Of a stretch of 64,000 nucleotides of DNA, positions 22,256-34,200 are shown one piece after another. The position numbers were made by a program, and so were the translations under genes. The notes beneath the pieces were generated by a model. That model was not told the origin of the DNA and searched no databases. It saw only the letters and a list, made by a program, of their open reading frames with translations. The DNA comes from Galaxea fascicularis (Eukaryota > Cnidaria > Anthozoa > Scleractinia > Euphylliidae): the NCBI GenBank assembly GCA_948470475.1, contig OX419344.1, positions 20,004,725 to 20,068,724 of the forward strand. Reading direction: 5' to 3'. How positions within the stretch are numbered: the stretch's first letter is position 1; every line of letters begins with the position of its first letter.

Positions 22256-25200
22256 CTGCCAAACAAGAAAAGGGCATATTAAGTACACTACGTCCAAAGT
22301 ATAACGATGACTTCTATGTGCACGTTTCAACCTACAGGGGAAACAGATTGTGAATGTCCCTTTGTATTTGTTGATTTAGAGAGTAGTATTTAAAATCGCT
22401 TCTGTTAATGATTCCCTCATTAAGGGTAATTTAACAACTTAACAACAACAATCAATATAAATAGAATAACGACACCATTTCACGAATCTTCAGTTAAATG
22501 TTGGAGCTGGATTGATGCTTGGTGCATTATTGATGCCATTTAGAAATACTTTATGTTGTGAAGATAAACATTTGTTATCTCCGCCGTACAGGGAGTGGTG
22601 GGGAAGAATAATGATGGTTACAATAAACCTAATAAAAAAAATGCATAAAATTGAGCAAACCGCGCTCAACCAAGTTTTCATTTGATTGATTGCACATTGG
22701 TTAGTTGATGGCGGTATTCAATATGTTGTAACAGTGAAGTGGAACAAACACTGATTATTAACCTGTTATTTCTGTTGATAGTTCATTTCGCGAGTCTAGA
22801 AAAAAAAAAGGAAATAAATCTTTTTAGCGCTGTATATGTATAAATACGGTGTCTACAAATTATCAAGGTTGTTTTCTCCATGGGAGTAAGTTATAAATAA
22901 AGGGGAAGGAGTTAAAAACTTTAAGCATGAAAGGGTTACAGAATGAAAAACTGGTCTCTTTAGACTTTGTCGCTCCCATAAATCGACTTGGCAGCAAGTC
23001 TATAGTCTGTGGTTTTACGTATATTTGCATACACAAACTAGATAAAACTAATCAGCTGAATGCTTCTTATTTTGACTATGATCGGCCCGTTGACTGAAAG
23101 AAGAATTGGCCAGACTGTTTCGCTTGGTTGCCGCAGCAATCGGCGATTAGACAGCAAACTTAGCGAGCGAGAACGATTCTGCAAGACGTGTTCATGCAGC
23201 CACATAGCCAACATTTAGTATAACGAAATTCACCGGCGACTCCCACGGAATTGAAAGTCGGTAACAAATCGCAAACAAAGGGTGTGTAAAGTAACACTAA
23301 CTACCTGTAGTGCACACTACGAAGGCAATGTAGCGTGACTCCGACCAAGAACAATAGTAACTCCACCCACTGTGGTCACACTTTGTTATCGAAGTCTCAC
23401 TTCCAACACATGTTACGTTAATGAACCATCTTGATACATTAACACTCGCAGATTCCATGGCTGCACCCAGAGCTCCTTTGAAACCAAGCTGACGGCAAAC
23501 AACTCTGGCATCCTGTAAGTCCCAGTGATGACCACAGACTGGTCCCCAGATGCCATCGTAGAACACTTCTACTCGGCCTTGAGATGGCACATCACCCCAT
23601 CCAGCGAGTCGCACTGCCTCATAAACAAAAAGGGTGATTACATAGTTATTGTATCGTGGCTTAATATCAGAGCAATACCTTAACGTTTCGTTCGACCGCC
23701 GCACGTGCGTTTTATTTCCTCACTTCAAGTTTTAATTCATGCTTCATTGCCGTCAAACTTTACGTAAGGAGAAGGTGAGTTGAAGAACAATTCTACGGGT
23801 TCATCAAATCAAAAGACACTAGCAGCAACACAGAGTTTCCGGCAACAACGAGTAAGATTAAGTTTGTCGATAGTACCTACTGTGTCTCTTGGTCTGCATA
23901 TCACACCAGCTTTTCTTTTTTCTCGGCAATCATGGGATCTCAAACCGCTATGAACGCAAGAAAAGAGGGAAGTTTCGTTGCCCATACATTGTAGGTTGTT
24001 TAGCCAGAACGGAGCTTTTATTCCTGTAGGATTTTTGTTTTCAAAACCTGCCGACAGTGATCCATCAAAGTCCATCATTCGGCAAGCCACATCAGCATCT
24101 TGTTTGTCCCACTGATCAGCACACACCCAGCCCCAGGTGTTGTTGTAATAAAGTTGTACAAGAAGTTCTTCGGGAAATTGTCCCTCGACCAAACGAATAT
24201 CTGATGGAGAAAGACAAACGTGTTTGACTTCAAATTCAACTTCAATTTTCCACTAGAAATCTCTGAAGGCTGGCCAATTTTCTTTTGCGTTTCCTGTTAA
24301 GTGGACACTGAGGAAGGCGGACACCGGACACCCCTGCAATCGTCAAATCCTAGCGCCGATTTCTCAAAGCCCTCGAAAGCCTTTCGCGCCAAGAAAACTA
24401 TCTACTTGCACTTGGTTCATTATACCAGAAATTCGATTTGTTATAATTTTAAGTAAACAAGCTATAAAACTGAAACAGATTGGACTAGTTTACCTAAATA
24501 GTATAGAAGTATGCTTAATGACTGTTACTGCTTGAAACGGTAAAGTATGCACTATTAAATCCAAGTGAGATTTAATTTTAATAAATACATTACATGCCAC
24601 AAGTGGTATTTTTAGCGACGGAAATTGTGTGTGATTTCCGAAATGTTGTGTAAAGCTGTGTACATAAACAAAATATGTTTGTCATGTTCGAGACTTCACG
24701 AAGCTATTGCAACCTAAATCTGTGACTTTTTAAATAATAGTGACTTCAACAGACAAACAGATGTTTGGTTAACAGCAACTATAAACGTTCTAAAATCAAC
24801 ATTAAGCAGATTAAGGATATAACACAAGCGTTAAAAAACAGCAAGAAACATAAAAAAAAGAAAAAAAGAAAAACAGAGCAATTTACACAGCGGAAAATTG
24901 ACCTCCGAACAGTTTAACATCGACGGTGCGAGCCTGATATTGCAAAAGAGAGACAGAGAGAGAGGACACAGAAGACCGCGCATCTTAATTCTTCCATTCG
25001 CGCATAACCACAATTCCTTGCGCCTTTTTACTTATCGCCGACCACAGTTCCTTGCGTTTTGTAAGAAGGTTGAATAACCCTATATTGTGATTGTTTAACG
25101 GTTCAAGCTTCCTCGTTCGTTCGCTTCGAACTCACTCACTATGGCAGCAACTAGTTCGCCCGAAAATTTATTCCCGAATCGCAGAAAAACGATTTGAAAA

Positions 25201-28200
25201 AAATGCTTCTTGGGTCCGAAATCTTTTCCGGCGTTTTGCAACGTACGCCTGATAAATACATGGTAATGAAGCTTGATGAAAGTATATTCTCCAATTAAGC
25301 TACCTGCATTCCAATCCTCAGTGTCAAAACTGACTTAAGAGCGGCCGTCCGTAAATATCGCCTGGGGGCGTGCAAAATGAAAAAATCGAAAATCCCCAAA
25401 CTTTGTCAGAATATAGCTCTAGGTAAACTATTTCTAGAAAAATAACTTTTAGTTCGATTAGATTTTTCTTTTACGCGTGCGGCGACCGAGTCGGTTCCGG
25501 GGCTCACAGGTTGGGTTTCACCGGCTAAAGACAGTGCATTACTTAAAAATCGTTTAAAAATTAAAGAAGAAACAAACTCTGCTTCTGAAAACCTCAGTAG
25601 TAAGAGTGCAAATTAAATAATATTTTCAATGTGAAATTTTCCTATTCGACAACAAACTGGATATTTTTCAGATTTTTAATTATTTTACCTAATTTGCTGA
25701 TTTTTGACAGACAAAATATTGACAAAATTCGGACTCAAAAATAACTTCTTGGTATACGGCTTTGAGGCATAACGTTCCTACAGATAGAAAGAGCAAGGTG
25801 TCTTCCTTAAATTAATGCAATAAAATTTTTGGGCAATCCAACGGGGAAAATATTCCAGCGCCAAATGAAAGTTGCCTTTGAGGTCAAATTCACGCCACTT
25901 TTGTCACGGTATGCCAAGGTGTTAAATCAACAAAAATGCTCTTTGGGGCAAAGAATGGCCAAAATCCCCCAAATCTCTTTGCAAAGGAACAATACTTATT
26001 ATTTTCGACTTATTTGCATCTGTTTCGCCAGTTTTTTACTTAAATGAACCTGTTAACAGTCAAAATCCGTTTGCTGTTCAATGAATTAACAGCCGTGAAC
26101 GGCACAGATCAACACGTTTCAATACTATCCATTGCTCATTTAAAAAGAACAGTTTAGCCCACGTCAGCTTACATAAGGATATATGACTAAATATATTACT
26201 TATCTGTCATAAACTGAAGAGGTATTGGAAATAAAACCGCTAAATACACGTTCTCTTCACATCTGTTGCGGAGCAATAGGACAATGCGTTACACACAGCT
26301 GTGGGGACTGGGGAGAGGAATGTCAGTTGTATGGGTGTGGGGTAAGTCAGATTTGTGCTGCACAGTGCAATAAACCCTCCCTGAAACTAAACAATGATCA
26401 AAGTGAAAATGATAAATCAGGGGGCTGATCGAAAGTATAAGGGACTGATTGCGAAACTTTAGAACCCAAAAAATATATAGCACCAGGACCAGATACCACA
26501 TGTGCTGTCTGCTCGAAGAGTAGGAGAGAGAACCTGGGAACGAGGTTGTTGTCTGCTATCTTGGGTTATCTCGTCTGCTGATCTTGAAATATTTACTTTA
26601 AGTCTAAAAGTGCTTTCAGATAAATCAGATAAGAAAAACTCCACCCTGAAAAATTTTTTCAAAGTAAACGTGTGATAGTTGAGTAATTCTTAGAGCCAGT
26701 ACCAAAGCCACCTTGCTTCCGAGTTGAAGCCAACACTCGTTGACGTATGGCATCGTGTGGATATTCCACGTTTGTTGGAGGGCCCTGTGGAGCTAGCCCT
26801 TCTAATCCTGCAGATGCAACGTGTGTAGCACTAGACAAATGCACAAAAGACGTCAAGTCTCACTTAAACCAATATGACTGCTTTGATTCGTCCTTGAAAA
26901 CGGAAGCAGATCTTCTTCTCGCAAGAGCAGGTAACTGATTTGCACTGTAAATAAATAAAGCCTTTCCGATGAGTTGATCAAGTTGATGCACTTTTTATTC
27001 ATTAATATTAATTTGTTTATGCGTGGCACCGCAACTCGAAAGACCTCTCAAAGGCAGCAACGTAGTTCCGGAATTTGACTTACTAACTGTTGATACTAAC
27101 AGCAAACACATTTTGCGATTACCACAGGATTGCTTCATGAATTCACTGCGGCTTCTTTGTACATTTTGTTTCAGGGATTTTCGAAGTCGATGATAATCAT
27201 ATTAAAATGTCGGTTTGTCCACGACATCGAGACGCCTTTGGTATACGATGGCGTAGCGGCAAAAGAACATGTTCCGCTCCAAAAGACTGGGCGGCGCATA
27301 AGAGTAAACAAGTCAAGGGAGATCGGGGTATCACCCTACCACAATGTAAAAGGATCTTTAGGCTCACTTCAGTGCTTGTTCCAGTTGCGTCTCGTAAGTA
27401 ATAAAGATAATGCTAAGAATTGCACAATCCTCTAGTCCCTGGGAGCTGCGTATGCAGCCGAAAGAAACCCGGCTAGATGTTAAGTCTGGTCTGTGGCGTA
27501 GGCTGGGGACTGGTACTTAAAATATAGAAACAATTAGCTTCCATGAACAAAAAGCTTTATGACCAAATCCTAACTCGATGGGGGTCAAATGCATGTCTAA
27601 ATCAGTGATTAAAACCACATTCGCTGTGTTACAGACACCAACCAAATTTGCAGTGATTATGGAGATTCCACTACATTATTTCACGAAGGCTGAAATGGAT
27701 ATTCCGCAGATTTTATCGCTGAATAAAGAAGATGGGAAATGTACTCATGAGTTGTTATTTTTCTGTTTTAATTTTAGCCATTTGTAAAAAATGTCGGCTG
27801 GTGCTTGCATCAGGGGCACCTTCATCCCCGTGTGAAACAAAAGAAGATGTCCCCCCTCCAATCGCAAAAGAGAAACGAGACGTCTGCACATCATTTGCTT
27901 CATCACCGTCCATTTCAAAAGAGGATGTTTCTTTCAAAGTCCAACAAGCAAAGGCAAAGGTCCTGTCAGTTGTTGACACTGACGAAACTGACTCGGTAAT
28001 ATATTATAATCATCAGAATCAGAGACAGGATTTGGAATTGAAACAGTTTTCAAATGGCTCCTTCTTGGGGCCTCAACTAAAAAAAACCACATGCACACAA
28101 AGAAACAGATGGAGGAAGGAGGATTGTTTTAAATTAGATCTGCAATTTGTTTTGCAGTTCAAAACATGTAGAATTAAATCGATGACTAAATTTTTTTTTT

Positions 28201-31200
28201 AAAATAAAAGCTACAGTTTTCATCATCTTCATCATTATCATCGGCCCAATCAACGTCATTGTCATTATTTTGTATTACTGTGATAGTCGCTTATAGCTTC
28301 TTAACTCCTTATATCATTTTATTATTCTCTTTCTTAATTTGGCTTTCTCTTTTCTTCTTTTCTCTTTTATATTTCAGGACAATGAAAGTACCTCTGGTTT
28401 AAGTCAAGCCATGAAAAACCTCGAACTTGTTTCGTTCGACAGTAGCCCTTACGCTACAGAAAGTACCGGCAGCAGCAGCGGTAGTGCGAATGATTCATCA
28501 ATCGAAAACCAAACGCTTCGTCGCTTAAAGCTGAATGAATTTTTAAGTGTATGTGGCAGGGAAACTGTGAATCAACCGAAAAAAAGTTGGGAGCAACTAA
28601 GCACGCGAACTAAAAATGTTCGCGTATCTAAAGCAAAAGATGCTGTCGTTGCGTCGTTAGAGGTCATTTCTCCTGGAAACCCGGCAGCCCTATGGGAAGC
28701 AATGAAAAGCTCACAGTCTGTAGAAAAAGCCTTGGGCACAGAAAATCAATCTCCGTTGGATAAGAAGTACCTGGAAGCGTTAGCAGAGACCTATCAGAAT
28801 GCAAGTAGTTGGGACACCCGCCGACAGGTGTTGTCAATAATGGCTGATTTGACACCGTACTCTGTTTTGCAGCAATTTATTCCTGGCATCACCGACTACA
28901 GAATCAAAGTAGCTCGCCAACATTCCATCGAGCATGGACGCGGTGTTCCCTTGCCTGCCGCCAAGAGCCCTAGACTCAGGGTAGACGAAATCCAGCTCGA
29001 TCATTTTTTAAACTTCATTACCAGTCCCCACGTGGTCCAAGATCTACCGTTTGGCCAACGCTACCTGTACCTATCAAACGGCAAGGTACTCGAAACACCT
29101 AATGTGATAAGGTCCATGATACCACAGCGCATAATTGATCAGTATAACCAGTTCTGCTTGGAGACGAATTTTTCTCCGTTCAGCCCGTCCACAATGTTAC
29201 GAATATTGTCATCGTGTACCGCTACAGTAAGAAAGTCACTTCAAGGACTAGACTACTTTGCCGCTGAAGGAGCAAAAGCCTTTAACGATTTGCTAAAATT
29301 AGTTGCAAGGACTGGAGACAGACAGTGGGTCGTTAGATGCGAGCAAGCTCTGAAAGAGGGAAAACAGTATTTGAAAACGGACTACAAGGTAGATATTTTA
29401 GAACCATTTATAATATAAACACTGAAAGGGTAATCACATAAAAGAAATAAATATGCAAAGGCGATCAGTTGAACCCTTAAAAATTATTGTAGCTATGCCT
29501 ACCTTTTATGCTTAGTTACCCCTTTTATACTATTAAATAAATTTAATTGTATGACCGCAGTAAAAGATGTGTGATAAATCGTGTCTAGTTTTTTGGCCAA
29601 TCATAGGTTGATGATTTCTTTTTTAAGATGTTGAATTCAAAATTTACCCAGAAATTTCAAAAACACAATGAAGAAATTCTTCTTTGTAGATATAGCTTAT
29701 TATTTTTGTTCTGACTACTTTCTCGCAGGTTCATATCACCAGAGCATCCAGTATCCCCGACCACTGTAGTGCGTACGCCCTAACTGATACAAAAGAAGAG
29801 TGTCTTCGAGAAATGTGTGACCACGCCCACGACAAGAGTTGTCCCTTTTGTGATCGGCTGAAAGACACTTTAAAAGAAATTGAGTTGAATTTGATCGAAG
29901 CGAACCTGGATGAAGAAGACCGGGATGACGTCATGTACTCGTTTCAGCAAGCTTATACAGCGATAGAAGCTTGGAAGGCTCATCAACTGAGATCTATTCA
30001 ACAGGATAAGGCCCGCTTAAACATCATAGATACCCTGGCAGAAAGTTCAGTGTTAATCACTCAAGACTGGGCGATGAAATTCTTGCCCCGAAAGTACCGG
30101 GAAACCCAAGCCGACTGGTTTGCTAAGAGAGGAATCTCTTGGCATATCAGTACCGTCGTACGTCGAAAGGGAAACCTGCAACACCAAGCATTTGTCCACA
30201 TTGTGAAGAATTGTAATCAAGACAGTGACGCGGTGGTAAGCGTTTTACGCCACACCTTGCAGCAGCTCAAAATGGACCATCCTGAAACAACAACTGCCTT
30301 TCTCCGCCAGGACAACGCTGGATGTTATCACAGTGTAACCATGTTAGCTGCCTGTGGACTTATGGAGAAAGCAACGGGAATTAAAGTAGAAAGAGTTGAT
30401 TTTAGCGACCCGCAAGGCGGTAAGGGGCCCTGTGACAGAAAGGCGGCCACAATTAAAGCTCACGTTTTAAGGTATCTCAACGAAGGTCACGATGTGGTCA
30501 CTGCAGAAGACTTCCGAGATGCAATGCTCTCTCATGGTGGTGTTAGAGGTGTTCGGGTGGCTTTGATCGACATGTCCATCGTGCGTCCAACGTCTCTGCG
30601 TGGGAAATTAGAGGGAGTTAGCACCCTTAACAACTTCCATCTTGGAGACCGAGAGCTCACAGCGTGGAAAGCATTTGACGTGGGTAAAGGAAAGAAAGTA
30701 TCATGGACACAACTGGAAGGTCAGACATCTTAGAAGCTATAGATAACTAACTCATAATTTGGGCACTAGTTTTGTTATAACGTAGCGTAACTGAATAGAC
30801 ATCAATGCGAACTACAAGAGATAGCTGCAACGCTGTTAATTTTAAAGTAGGTTGAGAACTGTTGTAATTTCAGCATGACCATTCACTAGGCTTAAAAAGA
30901 TAAGTACACAATACTTTTGAAGTAACGTTTGTTTTAGCGAGATTGAGCATCCATAATCCGCTTCTGAAGTGTTTTGATAAAAAATTCTGAAGGCCTTTCT
31001 CTTTTAATATTTTTTTCTTTCGTCATTTAGTTGAAATAGGCCCGCTAGAGGAACCAGTTTTCACGCATTGTTCATTTTCCCAAGGAGACTTTCAAGATGT
31101 ATCTTCATGTGACAACGCCCAGGCCTCTAATAATAGAAAGGAAGAGTCGCCGACAAAAGAGGAAAGTGTTGTTTCCGCTGACCACGAAAGCCCGCTCTTT

Positions 31201-34200
31201 TATTGTCCAGTGGAGGGATGCGTAAGCACCTTTCAGCGCCACTATAATCTTGAGCGCCACTTGCATTATGAAAAATGCCAGTTTCTCGAGGAGAAACACA
31301 GCCTCTTAGACAAGGCGAAGATGATGTACTTCGAAAAACTCGAAGAAGGTGCCAGTGCACAGCCTTTTGTAGCGGGCTCAGTTGTGGTAGAAAAGAGGGC
31401 GGGGCATCTGCTATCACCGGGTTGGGCCCTACGTTCAACTAAAAAAAGTTCTAGATTCAATTTCAAGCAGAAGAATTACTTAAACGAAAAGTTTAAGATC
31501 GGAGAACAAACTGGACATAAAACAGACCCAGAAGACGTGGCTAGAGATATGAGGCACGCCAAAGAAGAAGATGGCAGCCGCATGTTCACACCAGCTGAAT
31601 TCCTTTCACCTCAGCAAATTAAATCCTATTTTTCAAGAGCTGCAGCGAAGTTACGTCAGTCCGAAAGTTGCGATGATGCTGATGAGTGCGATGTTCAAGC
31701 CGTTGAAGAGGAAGATGTATACTCTTCTGTGCGCACTCATATAATCCAGGAATGCCAGGTTGTTCATCCAGTCATGTATGACACGTACAATCTGTGTGAA
31801 ATGTGCGAACAAAGGAAACTGACCAAGCTCAGCGTGTCAATGTTGCGTTTAATATGCTGTTATTTTGATCTGAAGTGCGAAGGTGTTTCACTGAAACGTA
31901 AAGCACCTTACGTAAAATTGATTGAGGACCTTGTAAAATCGTGCTCCTGCAACTAATATTATTATTGAAACTTGGGTGTCTGGACTAATACGGAATCATT
32001 CACAGCTCCTACTCCTTCCACCTACTCACTCAAATTTCCCACTACAGTATTATCCCAGTTTAATTGCATAATAACAGATATTTTGCATGTCGATACAAAA
32101 ATAAAATTAATTAATTACAAAAGTACCCTCTTAAATTAGTCCACTAAAACGCAGGATTGTCTCTCGGCTTGTGCGCCTGCGGAGGTAGGGTCGGAGCAGT
32201 GAGTAGGGATACGGAATTGGGATTATGGATGTTTTCACGTCTTTGATTACTCGCCAGAAAAGGTATAGGGGGAACAAAAGTTTCAGCTAATTAAGAATAC
32301 GACATATGCCTGGTATCCTTACCTGTGCAAGTCGTTTAAACCTTAAATTCCGGTTTGACGTGCATTACCTGCGCCCCTGTGTCACGCAATTGTGACATTC
32401 CGTGAAGTACAAGTACTCGATCGGTAACTCGGCATTGCATAGGATGGAAGCCTGTTTGTTTATATTGAATCAGCTTTAAAATGGGTAGGTGTATAACTAG
32501 TTAGTCTCATATAATGAAAGGAACAATTATTGTTTAATCGTGCGTGAAATATTTTAAGTTCTGGAAAACTATGAAGTTTGAAACGTTTCTCAGTAGGGAG
32601 CAATAACAAAGAATTTAGATATTGCAAGTCGATCGCAAATGTCACTTGTTAGCAAACGGTTTCCAACAGAATGAACAAGAGAAATCATACAGCTTCTTAA
32701 AAAGCAAACCTTCTTGGCAAATACAAGGCGTTCTGTGCTACAAAGCGCAAAAATATTTTAAATAACGAGAGTATTGTTGTTTTTGCCCTTTGAATGTCGT
32801 GACAAAATGGCGTGTTTTGACCTCAACGGTCGCTTTTGTTCGGCGCTCAAAACATCTTGCCTTTTGGTTTGCCCAAGAATTTTATTGCATTTATGTGAAG
32901 AAGACACCTTTCTCTTTCTATTGGTAGGAAAGCTATGGTCCAAAGCTGTATACCAAGGAGTGATTTTCGAGTCTGAAGTTTTGCTATTTTTTGTCCGTGA
33001 AAAATGGGCAAAATAAGTAAAATAATTAAAAATCTAAAAAATATTTAATTTGCCGTCGAATAGGAAAATTTTAGATCAAAACAATTGTTTAAGTTGAGCT
33101 CTTTTTGGTACGATTCCCAGAAGCAGAATTTGTTTCCTCTTTAATTTTTAAACGATTTTTAAGTAATATATGGTCATTAGCCCCTGAGAACTGCCGTGTG
33201 AGCTTCCGAACCGACTCGGTCGCGGCACGCGTAAAAGAAAAATCTAATCGAACTAAAAGTTATTTTTCTAGAAATAGTTCACCTAGGGCTATATTCTGAC
33301 AAAGTTTGGGGATTTTCGATTTTTTCATTTTGCACGCCCCCAGGCGATATTTACGGACGGCCGCTCTTAAAGTGGAAGTATTTTCACTTTGACAAGTACC
33401 TGGAGTGCACAGAACGCCAGCATCCTTCCCATGATCACAATCGTTTCTTCCCCATCCTCTATGGCGACACTCTGTCAATGAAGTCTCGTGTCCCGTACAT
33501 TGTACATCATCCATCCATATTCTTCCCTTTCCTCTCCCGAAAGCTGCAGTATTGTTTATTGCCAACGCACTTGGAAATCCAAGCTCACGGCAAACAACGT
33601 TAGCGTCTCTTAAATCCCAGTCATCGTCACAAACTGTTCCCCAGGTTCCAAAGTGAAACACTTCCACTCGGCCCTGGGATCTAACAATGTCTCCACCTAC
33701 TAATCGAACTGACAGGAAAACAGATTGTTAGGGTCTTTCTTTAGGCAAATAAGATCTGTCTTGGTTGTGTTATATCTAAATGGTGTCATTGGGTTTTATT
33801 GCTATTTGCATCACCTTGAGGTGTGACTGTGTTGTATGATCGTGGCCCAAAATGTTTATTATTATTCAGGTATACTAAACCATGCACCTCTGACAAGCTA
33901 TGGCTATTTTCACCTCTTGGTTTGCATATGACACTGGCTATTCTTTCTCCTTCACAATCATCAGACCCTCCACCATCATGGGAGCACTCAAAAAGAGAAC
34001 TTTCGTGACCAGTACATTCCATGCTTTTGAAGCAAACGGGTGCTTTTATTCCTGTGCGTCTTTCATGTTTAAAACCTGCCGACAATGATCCATCGAAGTC
34101 CATCATTCGGCAAGCGACATCTGCATCTTGTTTGTCCCACTGATCAGCACACACCCAGCCCCAGGTGTCTTCGTAATAAACTTGTACAACAGCTTCTTCG

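Larger units (their letters stand above)
25339..33366 (+). mobile_element. TTAA-flanked DNA transposon of ~8.03 kb with long inverted repeats
   Basis: The first bases from 25339 and the reverse complement of the bases ending at 33366 are nearly identical for about 150 bases and stay recognisably homologous for about 600 (to roughly 25955 and 32765). TTAA stands directly outside both ends (25335-25338, 33367-33370). Paralogous introns at 35706-35771 and 41640-41705 carry the flanks without the element; CTGAC-GCAA there aligns with CTGAC-TTAA here. The only substantial gene inside is the six-exon plus-strand gene at 26747-31956. TTAA target sites are known for piggyBac and Kolobok elements; the protein does not look like a piggyBac transposase to me. 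Assignment to a superfamily is left open. Confidence 0.85.

Noticed and set aside
22256..22700. Possible extra exon between R2 TM and stalk exons (63-codon frame)
   Set aside because: No paralogue conservation of the frame; intron sequence shared with 40430-40870 contains indels.
27755..27979. Minus-strand 74-codon frame in the transposon gene
   Set aside because: Antisense shadow of exon 3.
25339..33366. Assignment of the TTAA element to piggyBac
   Set aside because: The target site fits, but the ends, the very long inverted repeats and the multi-exon protein with a C2HC finger and SAP-like end do not resemble piggyBac.
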